A stretch of DNA of 19,003 nt from JAGXQV01 sp964527565. Lineage in GTDB: Bacteria > Pseudomonadota > Gammaproteobacteria > Burkholderiales > Sulfuricellaceae. Of this stretch, positions 7,609 through 14,860 are shown piece by piece. How positions within the stretch are numbered: the first letter of the stretch is position 1; each line of letters starts with the position of its first letter. The stretch lies in contig CAZGOY010000055.1 in the NCBI GenBank assembly GCA_964527565.1, positions 1-19,003 on the forward strand, written 5' to 3'. The notes below the pieces were generated by a model. It was given only the letters and a program-made list of their open reading frames with translations. It made no database searches and was not told the DNA's origin. Position numbers and translations under genes: made by a program.

Positions 7609-8256
7609 TCAGCTTACCGCCCCATTCCAGGCGGCGAAATTGGCCAGCAGTCTCAGGCCGGCGGCCTGGCTCTTTTCCGGGTGGAATTGCACTGCGAAAA
7701 TATTGTCGTGCGCCACGGCGCAGGTAAAGGCGAAAGGGTAATGACTAAACCCGGCAATCAGACTTGGGTCGCCGGTTTCGACATAATAGCTGTGCACGAA
7801 ATAAAAGCGCGCTTCGGGCGCGATGCCCTGCCACAACGGGTGGGGGGCGGCCTGATGCACCTGATTCCAGCCCATGTGCGGCACTTTGAGCTTGTTGCCT
7901 TGCTCATCCTTCATCGCTTCGGCGGGAAAACGCACCACCTTGCCCGGCAGGATGCCCAGGCCCGGCACGTCGCCTTCCCCGGAATGCTCGAACAGCATTT
8001 GCATGCCCAGGCAAATGCCCAGGAATGGCTTGTTTTGCGCGGCGTCCAGCACCGTCTGGCGCAAGCCGCGCTGCGCCAGTTCGCGCATGCAGTCCGGCAT
8101 GGCGCCGACGCCGGGAAACACCACGCGCTCGGCGGCGGAGATGGCGGCGGGGTCGCTGGTGACGACGACTTGCGCCTGCGGCGCGACATGCTCCAGCGCT
8201 TTCGCCACCGAGCGCAGATTGCCCATGCCGTAGTCGATGACTGCAATCACGGCCAT
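7609..8256 (-). CDS. hisH: Imidazole glycerol phosphate synthase glutaminase subunit HisH
   Basis: A 215-residue class I glutamine amidotransferase that releases ammonia from glutamine for HisF. The catalytic triad is visible: C82 in FLGICLGMQMLFE, and H192 with E194 in AVQFHPEKS. The N-terminus VIDYGMGNLRSV and the oxyanion-strand region FPGVGAMP are typical. Length is normal for bacterial HisH. It follows hisB with two bases between stop and ATG. Confidence 0.96.
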   Translation of the reverse strand: MAVIAVIDYGMGNLRSVAKALEHVAPQAQVVVTSDPAAISAAERVVFPGVGAMPDCMRELAQRGLRQTVLDAAQNKPFLGICLGMQMLFEHSGEGDVPGLGILPGKVVRFPAEAMKDEQGNKLKVPHMGWNQVHQAAPHPLWQGIAPEARFYFVHSYYVETGDPSLIAGFSHYPFAFTCAVAHDNIFAVQFHPEKSQAAGLRLLANFAAWNGAVS

Positions 8257-8258
8257 GG

Positions 8259-8846
8259 TCAGAGCGCGCCCTTGGTGGAAGGCAATTGTCCGGCGGCGCG
8301 TGGGTCGGCTTCCAGCGCCATGCGCAACGCCCGCCCGAAGGCCTTGAATACGGTTTCTGCCTGATGGTGGGCATTGTCGCCGCGGATGCCGTCGATGTGC
8401 AGCGTCACCTGGGCGTGGTTGACGAAACCCTGGAAGAACTCGCGCACCAGGTCAACATCGAATTCACCGATGGTGGCGCGCGAAAAATCCAGCGCAAAGG
8501 TCAGGCCGGGGCGCCCGGACAAATCGATCACCACGCGCGACAGCGCCTCGTCGAGCGGCACGTAGGCGTGGCCGTAACGGCGGACGCCCTTCTTGTCGCC
8601 GATGGCCTGGGCGAAAGCCTGCCCCAGCGTGATGCCGATGTCTTCCACGGTATGGTGGTCGTCGATGTGCGTGTCGCCCTGCGCGGCGATTTCCAGATCG
8701 ATCAGTCCGTGGCGGGCGATCTGGTCGAGCATGTGGTCGAGAAACGGCACGCCCGATTGCAGCGCGGCATGGCCTTCGCCGTCGAGATTCAACGTGACGC
8801 TGACTTGCGTTTCCAGAGTGTTGCGGCTGACTTGAGCGGTGCGCAT
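8259..8846 (-). CDS. hisB: Imidazoleglycerol-phosphate dehydratase HisB (monofunctional)
   Basis: A 195-residue dehydratase that converts imidazole glycerol phosphate to imidazole acetol phosphate using manganese. The two duplicated metal-binding halves show FLDHMLDQIARHG with DTHIDDHHTVEDIG (H64, H65, E68), and GDNAHHQAETVFKAFGRAL (H160, H161, E164). There is no histidinol-phosphatase domain, unlike the bifunctional enteric HisB, so that step must be done by a protein encoded elsewhere. Here it is the first his gene after the vapBC insertion and seems to have its own upstream promoter. Confidence 0.97.
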   Translation of the reverse strand: MRTAQVSRNTLETQVSVTLNLDGEGHAALQSGVPFLDHMLDQIARHGLIDLEIAAQGDTHIDDHHTVEDIGITLGQAFAQAIGDKKGVRRYGHAYVPLDEALSRVVIDLSGRPGLTFALDFSRATIGEFDVDLVREFFQGFVNHAQVTLHIDGIRGDNAHHQAETVFKAFGRALRMALEADPRAAGQLPSTKGAL

Positions 8847-8873
8847 GTGTAAGGTGGTTGAAAGTTTCGGGCC

Positions 8874-8901
8874 ATTCTAACCCAAGATGTCAGGGCGACA
8901 A
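8874..8901 (-). promoter_or_regulatory. Candidate sigma-70 promoter for hisB and downstream genes
   Basis: On the minus strand TTGTCG, a 16-base spacer and TAGAAT (4/6 and 5/6 to consensus) lie 28-55 bases upstream of the hisB ATG, in the 112-base gap after vapC. It would let hisBHAFIE-hinT-tat be transcribed independently of hisDC and of the toxin-antitoxin pair. It was found by eye and not tested. Confidence 0.4.
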
Positions 8902-8958
8902 AGCGTGCCACACCTTCTCCCGCAGGAAATAGCCACAGGCAATTTCGCTGATATTCGG

Positions 8959-9387
8959 TTAAATTTTCGCCAGACTCATTTTCAGGCGTTTGGCATTTTT
9001 GCCCAGCACGTCATCCAGCGTTGCCATGCTCCTGGCCCGGGCTTCCAGCGCGGCGGCCAGATGCAGGGCGTCCCCTGAGCGCAATCCCGTGGCGGCATCG
9101 AGCGTCAGAACGCCAGCACGATGGAATGTGGCGGGTTCCACGGGCAGTAATTGCAGGTCGTTGGCGCACAGCCTTTCAAAGCGCTGCCAGGCAGCCTGTC
9201 CCTGCATCTCAGAAATCTGGCCTGTGCGCTGCTTGATGCCAAGAGCGCTGGCAAATTCCGTCACGCACCACACCGCCGACACGGCATCATCCTGACAGGC
9301 TGCGTACCAGCGGATTACATCGGCGCTTTTCGGTTCCGGCAGGAGAAGCGCCACCAGCACGCTGGTATCGACATAGACCGCTTTCAT
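8959..9387 (-). CDS. vapC: VapC-type PIN-domain ribonuclease toxin
   Basis: A 142-residue PIN-domain protein, the toxin of a type II toxin-antitoxin pair; such toxins cleave RNA, often tRNA or rRNA. The acidic metal site is visible: the first Asp in KAVYVDTSVLVALL, Glu in CVTEFASALG, Asp in LRSGDALHLAAAL and Asp in MATLDDVLGKNAKRL, all in the expected order. I chose ATG 9387 because its A is shared with the antitoxin stop (TGATG); a TTG one codon earlier is also possible. It lies between hisC and hisB on the same strand, an accessory gene inside a biosynthetic operon. RNA target unknown. Confidence 0.88.
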   Translation of the reverse strand: MKAVYVDTSVLVALLLPEPKSADVIRWYAACQDDAVSAVWCVTEFASALGIKQRTGQISEMQGQAAWQRFERLCANDLQLLPVEPATFHRAGVLTLDAATGLRSGDALHLAAALEARARSMATLDDVLGKNAKRLKMSLAKI

Positions 9388-9632
9388 CAATAGCGCCCGC
9401 CGCGCCGCATTTCATCCATCACGGACTCCCCCATCGCCATGCCCCGGCAGGCTTCGACGAGTTCCTGTGCAAAGGCTTGGCGATTCCATTTGGCCGGGCG
9501 AATGCTTATGCCGCCATCCACGGTCAGGCTGGCGTGTACGCAGTCCCCCTCCTTGATGCCGATGCGCCGCACAAAATCCGCGGGAATCCGCATCGCGAGG
9601 CTATTGCCCCATTTGGCTATCTGCAAATCCAT
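9387..9632 (-). CDS. vapB: VapB-type antitoxin, AbrB/MazE/SpoVT DNA-binding fold
   Basis: An 81-residue antitoxin. The N-terminal half has the swapped-hairpin signature of AbrB/MazE proteins: IAKWGNSLAMRIPADFVRRIGIKEGD, of which WGNSLAMRIP is the DNA-contact part. The C-terminal half (about 48-81) is the toxin-neutralising tail, rich in charged residues. Such proteins bind their toxin and repress their own promoter. The palindrome just upstream (9647-9666) is the obvious operator. A TGGAG ribosome site sits close to the ATG. It overlaps vapC by one base. Confidence 0.85.
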   Translation of the reverse strand: MDLQIAKWGNSLAMRIPADFVRRIGIKEGDCVHASLTVDGGISIRPAKWNRQAFAQELVEACRGMAMGESVMDEMRRGGRY

Positions 9633-9646
9633 GACCCACTCCAGTA

Positions 9647-9666
9647 GATATACTGTCTCGTATATC
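9647..9666 (-). promoter_or_regulatory. Palindromic operator of the vapBC pair
   Basis: Perfect 7-base inverted repeat: GATATAC and GTATATC separated by 6 bases, 14 bases upstream of the vapB ATG and overlapping a TATATC -10-like element. Position and symmetry fit autorepression by the AbrB-type antitoxin. Confidence 0.6.
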
Positions 9667-9685
9667 CATCATAATGGCTATTGGG

Positions 9686-10753
9686 TCAGGAAGCCAGGAT
9701 TTCCCTCAGTGCGCCGGTCAGCGCGGCGCATTGTTCGTCCGTGCCGACGGTGATGCGCAGAAAGGGCGCGATGCGCGCCGGATTTTTGAAATGGCGCACG
9801 ATGATGCTGCGTTCGCGCAAGGCGGCGGTGAGCGCCGCGCCATCGTGGCGCGGATGGCGGGCGAAGACGAAATTGGCGGCGGAGGGCAGCACCTCGAAGC
9901 CCAGCGCTTCCAGCTCGGCGACCAGGCGGGTGCGCGTGGCGATGACTTTATGGCGCGTTTCGTCGAAATGCGCCCGGTCATTTATCGCCGCTGCGCCGCC
10001 GGCCAGCGCGAAGCGGTCCAGCGGATAGGAATTGAAGCTGTCCTTGACGCGCTCCAGCGCTTCGATCAGTTCCGTGCCGCCGATGGCGTAGCCGACGCGC
10101 AGCCCCGCCAGGGAACGCGATTTGGAGAGGGTGTGGATCACCAGCAGTTGCGGATAACGATGCACCAGCGCCACGGCGGATTCGCCGCCGAAGTCGATGT
10201 AGGCTTCGTCGATCACCACCACCGAATCAGGGTTGCCCTGCAACAGCCGTTCGATTTCGCTTAAATTCAGCGCCCGCCCGGTGGGGGCGTTGGGGTTGGG
10301 AAAGATGATGCCGCCGTTGGGTTGGCCGAGGTAATCGTCGACGCAGATTTCGAACGCAGCATTGAGCGGGATTTGCCGCGATTCGATGTCGTAAAGGCCG
10401 CAATACACCGGGTAAAAACTGTAGGTGATGTCCGGGAACAGCAGCGGCGCATCGTGCTTGAGCAAGGCCAGGAAGGTGTGCGCCAGCACTTCGTCCGAAC
10501 CGTTGCCGACGAAGACCTGGCCGGGTTGCACGCCGTAGAAGGCGGCGACGGCATCCTTGAGCCGCTCTCCGCGGGGATCGGGATACAGGCGCAGGGTGTC
10601 CGCTGCTTCCGCGCGCAAGGCTTCCAGCGCCTTGGGGCTGGGGCCGTAGGGGTTCTCGTTGGTGTTGAGTTTGACCAGGTTCGGCAGCTTGGGCTGCTCG
10701 CCCGGCACGTAGGGGGTCAGCCCGTGGACGACGGGACTCCAGAAGCGGCTCAT
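9686..10753 (-). CDS. hisC: Histidinol-phosphate aminotransferase HisC
   Basis: A 355-residue fold-type I PLP enzyme that transaminates imidazole acetol phosphate to histidinol phosphate with glutamate. Visible motifs: KLNTNENPYGPSP near the N-terminus, NPNAPTGR (153-160) for cofactor contact, DEAYIDF (182-188), and the Schiff-base lysine K211 in HTLSKSRSLAGLRVGY. Length is typical. It begins 10 bases after the hisD stop; beyond its stop lie 53 bases holding the vapBC control region rather than hisB. Confidence 0.97.
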   Translation of the reverse strand: MSRFWSPVVHGLTPYVPGEQPKLPNLVKLNTNENPYGPSPKALEALRAEAADTLRLYPDPRGERLKDAVAAFYGVQPGQVFVGNGSDEVLAHTFLALLKHDAPLLFPDITYSFYPVYCGLYDIESRQIPLNAAFEICVDDYLGQPNGGIIFPNPNAPTGRALNLSEIERLLQGNPDSVVVIDEAYIDFGGESAVALVHRYPQLLVIHTLSKSRSLAGLRVGYAIGGTELIEALERVKDSFNSYPLDRFALAGGAAAINDRAHFDETRHKVIATRTRLVAELEALGFEVLPSAANFVFARHPRHDGAALTAALRERSIIVRHFKNPARIAPFLRITVGTDEQCAALTGALREILAS

Positions 10754-10763
10754 GGGCGGCGGC

Positions 10764-12068
10764 TCACAGTCCCTTCATGCGGTATTCCGCCGATTGCGCG
10801 TGCGCCTGCAAGCCTTCGCCGTAGGCCAGCACGGCGGCTGCCTGGCCCAGCGTCCTGGCGCCGGCTTCGGAGACGAAAATCAGGCTGGAGCGCTTCTGGA
10901 AATCGTACACCCCCAGCGGCGAGGAGAAGCGCGCGGTGCGCGAGGTCGGCAGCACGTGGTTCGGCCCGGCGCAGTAGTCGCCCAACGATTCGCAGGTCAT
11001 GCGTCCCATGAAAATGGCACCGGCATGCTTGATCTTCGGCAGCATCGCGGTAGGGTCGGCCACCGACAATTCCAGGTGTTCCGGCGAAATGTAATTGCAG
11101 ATGCGCGCCGCTTCGTCGAGGTCCTTGACTTCGATCAGCGCGCCGCGTCCTTCCAGGGCCGTGCGGATGATTTCCCGGCGCGGCATGGTGGGCAGCAGTT
11201 TTTCGATGCTGGCGGCCACCGCATCGACGAATGCCTTGTCCGGCGCCAGCAGGATGGATTGCGCCAGTTCGTCGTGTTCGGCCTGCGAGAACAGGTCCAT
11301 GGCGATCCAGTCGGGGTTGGTCAAACCATCGCAAATCACCAGAATCTCGGAAGGACCGGCCACCATGTCAATACCCACCACGCCGAACACGCGGCGCTTG
11401 GCGGCAGCCACGTAGGCATTGCCGGGGCCGACGATCTTGTCCACCTGCGGCACGGTTGCGGTGCCGTAGGCCAGCGCCCCCACGGCCTGCGCGCCGCCGA
11501 TGGTGAACACGCGGTCCACGCCGCATACCGCCGCCGCCGCCAGCACCAGCTCGTTGACCACGCCGCCGGGAGTCGGCACCACCATGATGAGTTCCTTCAC
11601 CCCGGCCACCTTGGCGGGGATGGCGTTCATCAGCACCGAAGAGGGATAGGCCGCCTTGCCGCCCGGCACGTACAGCCCCACACGATCCAGCGCCGTCACC
11701 TGCTGGCCGAGCAGGGTGCCGTCGGCTTCGGTGTAGTTCCAGGACTGCATCAACTGTTTTTCGTGATAGCTGCGCACCCGGTCGGCGGCCAGTTGCAGTG
11801 CGGCCTTCTGGTCGGCGGGCAGATTGTCGAGCGCCGCCTGCAGGCGCGCTGTCGGCAACTCCAGTTCGGTGGAGGCGGCAACGTCGAGCTTGTCGAAACG
11901 CTTCGTATATTCGAGCACGGCGGCATCGCCACGGCGCTTCACGTCGCGCAGGATGTCCGCCACGACATTGTCGATGTTATCGTCCTGCGCGCCCTCAAAA
12001 GCCAGCAGTGATTCAAGCTGCTGCTCGAAATCCGCCTGTGAAGTGGAATAGCGTTTGATGTTCAACAT
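10764..12068 (-). CDS. hisD: Histidinol dehydrogenase HisD
   Basis: A 434-residue zinc enzyme that oxidises histidinol to histidine in two NAD-dependent steps. Motifs visible: GLYVPGGKAAYPSSVLM (131-147), KIVGPGNAYVAAAK (211-224), the catalytic/zinc segment VAGPSEILV and SQAEHDELAQS (261-271), and ISPEHLEL (328-335) with the conserved His. The start MLNIKRYSTS gives the family's usual length; the frame remains open a long way upstream but only as antisense of the neighbouring transposase. This is the first his gene present: hisG, normally just before it, is missing and an IS lies 110 bases upstream. Confidence 0.97.
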   Translation of the reverse strand: MLNIKRYSTSQADFEQQLESLLAFEGAQDDNIDNVVADILRDVKRRGDAAVLEYTKRFDKLDVAASTELELPTARLQAALDNLPADQKAALQLAADRVRSYHEKQLMQSWNYTEADGTLLGQQVTALDRVGLYVPGGKAAYPSSVLMNAIPAKVAGVKELIMVVPTPGGVVNELVLAAAAVCGVDRVFTIGGAQAVGALAYGTATVPQVDKIVGPGNAYVAAAKRRVFGVVGIDMVAGPSEILVICDGLTNPDWIAMDLFSQAEHDELAQSILLAPDKAFVDAVAASIEKLLPTMPRREIIRTALEGRGALIEVKDLDEAARICNYISPEHLELSVADPTAMLPKIKHAGAIFMGRMTCESLGDYCAGPNHVLPTSRTARFSSPLGVYDFQKRSSLIFVSEAGARTLGQAAAVLAYGEGLQAHAQSAEYRMKGL

Positions 12069-12178
12069 GATGAAGATCGGGTGGTGGTTTTGGAATGGCG
12101 CGATTTTACAGGAAAAAGACCGGGGCGTGCCCATCGCAACGGCCGCGCCATGCATGGCATTCCAGCCGCCAGCCATTA
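12069..12178 (-). promoter_or_regulatory. hisD leader/upstream segment, cut off by the IS
   Basis: 110 non-coding bases between hisD and the IS left end. It holds a TAAAAT -10-like element (minus strand, 12103-12108) about 35 bases before the hisD ATG, without a convincing -35 partner. It shows no HisG-like C-terminal coding sequence. It may be what remains of the native intergenic region. A promoter here is uncertain. Confidence 0.3.
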
Positions 12179-12207
12179 TGAGCTTCCCCCGGAATTTCGT
12201 CTTCCAA
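12179..12207 (+). repeat. Left terminal inverted repeat of the IS
   Basis: 29 bases beginning TGAGCTTCCC and ending TTTCGTCTTCCAA. 24 of 29 positions match the complement of the right end; mismatches fall at positions 5, 11 and 14-16. Confidence 0.9.
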
Positions 12208-12246
12208 GGGTGACGTAAAATATCACTCACCACGGAAAGGAAGACG

Positions 12247-12537
12247 ATGAAGATACCGAAGCAGGAATACACCGCCGAGTTCAAGGAACTGGCGGTCAAG
12301 CGGGTGAAGGAAGGTCTGACGGTCGGTGCGGCGGCCAAGGAGTTGGGACTGGTCGAGCAGACGTTGCGCAACTGGGTCAAGGCAGCGGAGTCCGGCAAGC
12401 TCAACGGGGCGGGAGCCAAGCCGGTCACGCCGGAACAGATGGAGTTGTCCCGGCTGCGGGCGGAAAATGTCCGGCTCAAGCAGGAGTGCGCGATACTAAA
12501 AAAAGCGACGGCGTACTTCGCGAAAGATGCCCTGTGA
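12247..12537 (+). CDS. IS3-family transposase OrfA (helix-turn-helix subunit)
   Basis: A 96-residue OrfA. Residues about 8-50 form the transposase helix-turn-helix (YTAEFKELAVKRVKEG, AAAKELGLVEQTLRNWVK), which recognises the IS ends. Residues about 64-90 are a leucine-zipper-like helix (MELSRLRAENVRLKQECAILKK) for multimerisation. It starts at an ATG after an AAAGGAAG ribosome site. The stop (TGA 12535-12537) overlaps the orfB GTG. Near its end an A7 run allows -1 frameshifting to make the OrfAB fusion, the active transposase in this family. Confidence 0.94.
   Translation: MKIPKQEYTAEFKELAVKRVKEGLTVGAAAKELGLVEQTLRNWVKAAESGKLNGAGAKPVTPEQMELSRLRAENVRLKQECAILKKATAYFAKDAL
12498..12505 (+). other. 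Programmed -1 frameshift (slippery) site
   Basis: An A7-G run in OrfA codons CTA AAA AAA GCG. Slipping back one base continues into the OrfB frame (KKSDGVLRERCPVK...), giving an OrfAB fusion. A-run slippage is the known mechanism in IS3-family elements. Confidence 0.8.
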
Positions 12538-13421
12538 AGTACGCCTGGATTGATGTGCAGCGGGAGTTTGATCTCTCCCGAATGTGTTCCGTGCTGGACG
12601 TCAGTATCAGCGGCTACCGTGCCTGGAAGCGCGGCGGCAAACCTGGTCGGAGGCGTTTGACAGACGCGCAGATGCTGACATTGATTCGCGCCATTCATGC
12701 GGAACTCAAGGGCGCCTACGGTAGCCCCCGGATGGTGCTGGAACTGCGGGCGCGGGGCTTCTCGGCGAGCAAGGGTCGTGTGGAACAGCTGATGCGGGAG
12801 AATGGCATCCATGCCCGCCACAAGCGGCGTTACAAGGTGACGACGGACTCGAAGCACAGCTTGCCGATAGCGCCAAACCTGCTGGATCGGGACTTCACTC
12901 CCACGGCGCCCAACCAGGTCTGGACATCCGACATCACCTACCTGTGGACGGATGAAGGCTGGCTGTATCTGGCCATCGTGCTCGACCTGTTCAACCGCGA
13001 GGTGGTGGGCTGGTCGCTGAAGCCGCGCATGACGGCGGACATCGTGACGGATGCGCTGACCATGGCGTGGTTCCGCAGGAAGCCGGCGCCGGGGCTGATG
13101 CATCACTCCGACCGGGGCAGCCAGTACGCCAGTCATGCTTTCCAGGGGAAATTGAAGGAATACGGCATGGTTTGCTCGATGAGCCGCAAAGGGAACTGCT
13201 GGGATAACGCCCCGACCGAGAGTTGGTTCAACAGCTTCAAAAACGAGCGGGTGCATGGCATCCGCTATATAACGCGCGCGGAAATGACGGCGGAGAGCTT
13301 TGAGTACATCGAGGTGTTTTACAACCGGAAACGCCTGCATTCCACCCTCGGTTACAAGTCGCCGACCCAGTTCTTGAATGACTGGATCAGCACTCAATAT
13401 GAGAAAAAACTGGTAGCATGA
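12534..13421 (+). CDS. IS3-family transposase OrfB (DDE integrase domain)
   Basis: The catalytic half of the IS3-family transposase, 295 residues from GTG 12534; in the cell it is mainly made as the C-terminal part of OrfAB by frameshifting at 12498-12505. It has the HTH_21-like region (YGSPRMVLELRARG) and an rve integrase core with all three acidic residues: D133 (VWTSDITYLW), D193 (HHSDRGSQY) and E229 (NCWDNAPTESWFNSFKNE). The tail RKRLHSTLGYKSPTQF is typical. The frame is open upstream to 12486 because of the frameshift overlap. It is full length with no disruptions, so probably active. Confidence 0.95.
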   Translation: MKYAWIDVQREFDLSRMCSVLDVSISGYRAWKRGGKPGRRRLTDAQMLTLIRAIHAELKGAYGSPRMVLELRARGFSASKGRVEQLMRENGIHARHKRRYKVTTDSKHSLPIAPNLLDRDFTPTAPNQVWTSDITYLWTDEGWLYLAIVLDLFNREVVGWSLKPRMTADIVTDALTMAWFRRKPAPGLMHHSDRGSQYASHAFQGKLKEYGMVCSMSRKGNCWDNAPTESWFNSFKNERVHGIRYITRAEMTAESFEYIEVFYNRKRLHSTLGYKSPTQFLNDWISTQYEKKLVA

Positions 13422-13431
13422 AACCCACTCG

Positions 13432-13460
13432 TTGGAAGACGAAAAAACGAGGGAACCTCA
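13432..13460 (-). repeat. Right terminal inverted repeat of the IS
   Basis: Complement of this stretch begins TGAGGTTCCC and ends TTTCGTCTTCCAA, pairing with the left end at 24 of 29 positions. It stops 8 bases before the stop codon of the neighbouring minus-strand gene. Confidence 0.9.
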
Positions 13461-13468
13461 GCTCACAC

Positions 13469-14443
13469 CTATTTCAATATCAAGTTGTCTTGGTCTTCAT
13501 CGTAGTACCAAACAGGACCGGGCGGCGCCTGCAAATGGACTCCCGCTACCCAGTCGTTAATCCCATTAAACGTAATATTGCTCAATTCGCTTTGCAACAC
13601 GCGAATTCCGGCGGTTGTTAATTTCACCGCTAATTTTCTAATCGGCAATTCACCCTCAACAGCAAGAAGTGGGTGGGGCAAGCCTTTGTTGGCGAGTTGG
13701 AGTAGTCTCGCGGACAATAGTCCGTCTGATGGGGAATCAGGTTCCTGGCGATAGGACGAAATCATTTCACCAATAACATCAATTGATCGAGGGCCAGATG
13801 ACTCCACTGCATGCAACAGTCGCTGAGTCCATATGTCAAGACCATTATTAGATGATGGAAAGTGCCGCTTCATCAATTTAAGCCGATTTGCGAGTAATGG
13901 ATAGTGCGCCGCAACGCTACTGGCACACAGGTCCCATTGCGGCACGCTGGAGCATATACACTGCCAAGTTTTGAGAATGAGTGAAGTATCGGGGAGTGCT
14001 CTTGCTTCATTTACGAGATGCAGAAAATTTTCTGGCGAAAGCCCCCCGAGATTATAAATTTCTGGGAAATATTCGTAAGTTGGCACAAACAATATGTTTC
14101 TCAAGTCAATTGATAGTCCTTGAAGCGCTGGTACGACCCATAAAAAGAATAGCTGCTCATTAAGACTAGGGCCTAGCCACAAGACTATCTTAGTTTCCTT
14201 GTCAATCTCAGTGCTGGAGGCGGTTAACTTGGAATAATCACCGATGTCGAATGGGGATGAAGAATAGAAATATTCCTTCCAGTAAGCATTTCGCCTGTCA
14301 TCCCATTCTTTTGGATTATTTATAGGAGGCAAAGGGCCAAGTGATAGCCAGTCTTGCATGGCAATAACTTCCGCACCCCTAATACAATTCTTAAGCGCCG
14401 CTCCGGCGGCAGCGCCTAGAATGAAGTGGATAAATTGATTCAT
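13469..14443 (-). CDS. DUF1835-like protein; candidate partner/immunity gene of the upstream effector
   Basis: A 324-residue protein of unknown function. Its N-terminal third resembles DUF1835: FIHFILGAAAGAALKN, EVIAMQDWLSLGPLPPI, RRNAYW and KIVLWLGPSLNEQLFFLW match the family's phosphate-loop-like start, GPL motif and W-x-G-x-x-x-x-EQ pattern as I remember them. The C-terminus (INDWVAGVHLQ, VWYYDEDQ) also looks like the tail of such proteins. It has no signal peptide or clear membrane helix, so it is probably cytoplasmic. Its ATG directly follows the TAG stop of the 1003-residue protein with no gap, so the two are translationally linked. Position suggests an immunity or accessory role; the sequence does not prove it. 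AT content is higher than the neighbouring core gene. The 3' end lies 8 bases from the IS. Confidence 0.65.
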   Translation of the reverse strand: MNQFIHFILGAAAGAALKNCIRGAEVIAMQDWLSLGPLPPINNPKEWDDRRNAYWKEYFYSSSPFDIGDYSKLTASSTEIDKETKIVLWLGPSLNEQLFFLWVVPALQGLSIDLRNILFVPTYEYFPEIYNLGGLSPENFLHLVNEARALPDTSLILKTWQCICSSVPQWDLCASSVAAHYPLLANRLKLMKRHFPSSNNGLDIWTQRLLHAVESSGPRSIDVIGEMISSYRQEPDSPSDGLLSARLLQLANKGLPHPLLAVEGELPIRKLAVKLTTAGIRVLQSELSNITFNGINDWVAGVHLQAPPGPVWYYDEDQDNLILK

Positions 14444-14860
14444 CTAGAGGTACCGCTGGAAATCACATGTTCCGATCTCGATAGAAGGTGGCCAATTTCC
14501 GTCAGAGCAACGCTCATAACAGCTTTGGCAACGAGATTTATTGAAATCATCTTTGATGTCGTCAAGTGGGGTGCCTAAACACATTACGTATTTTTCTCGA
14601 CAACTACATTCATCAAACTCCTTCATCGAACCCTTGAAAACGTCGATATTCGATTCGAATGCCTTTCCAATCATTAGAGCCGCGATAGGCACTAACGCAC
14701 TGGCTGCCTGCGCTGAAAGACCCAGATTGACAGCCGCAGTCGAAGCAGCCGCAAAAGCAGTTTCGGGCGTTGACATCAAGACCAGCGTCGCCAGCAGCAA
14801 TCCCACAAAAACCGCTCCCGCAGCAGGTGCAAGCGTTGGCGTACACTTGGCGATAATCAC
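14444..14860 (-). other. Variable C-terminal tail of unit A (hydrophobic plus Cys-rich)
   Basis: Codes for residues 866-1003, after the shared NG boundary. It has two hydrophobic stretches (about 876-895 and 900-932), then a Cys-rich end with C950, C952, C959, C976, C979, C983 and C997 in patterns CSC, CQSCYERC and GTC. I see no similarity to the tail of unit B. It could be a membrane-inserting or metal/disulfide-stabilised effector domain; the activity is not recognisable. Confidence 0.55.

Larger units (their letters stand above)
12179..13460 (+). mobile_element. IS3-family insertion sequence, complete, 1282 bp
   Basis: Two overlapping transposase frames with a -1 slippery run are bounded by imperfect terminal inverted repeats of at least 29 bp that start TGAG and end in CTCA, as is usual for IS3-family ends. 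The repeats match at 24 of 29 positions. The flanking bases (CATTA on the left, GCTCA on the right) do not match, so there is no target-site duplication. That suggests recombination between copies or an adjacent deletion after insertion. All parts look intact, so the element is probably functional. Confidence 0.93.

Noticed and set aside
12147..12158. Perfect 12-base palindrome GCCATGCATGGC upstream of hisD
   Set aside because: Short, not extended by flanking symmetry and not next to a convincing promoter; could be chance.
12069..12178. Remnant of hisG between hisD and the IS
   Set aside because: The minus-strand translation of this stretch shows nothing like the HisG C-terminus.
12069..13397. 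Minus-strand continuation of the hisD frame to a 877-residue protein
   Set aside because: The extra N-terminus is antisense of the IS transposase; hisD at MLNIKRY already has normal family length.
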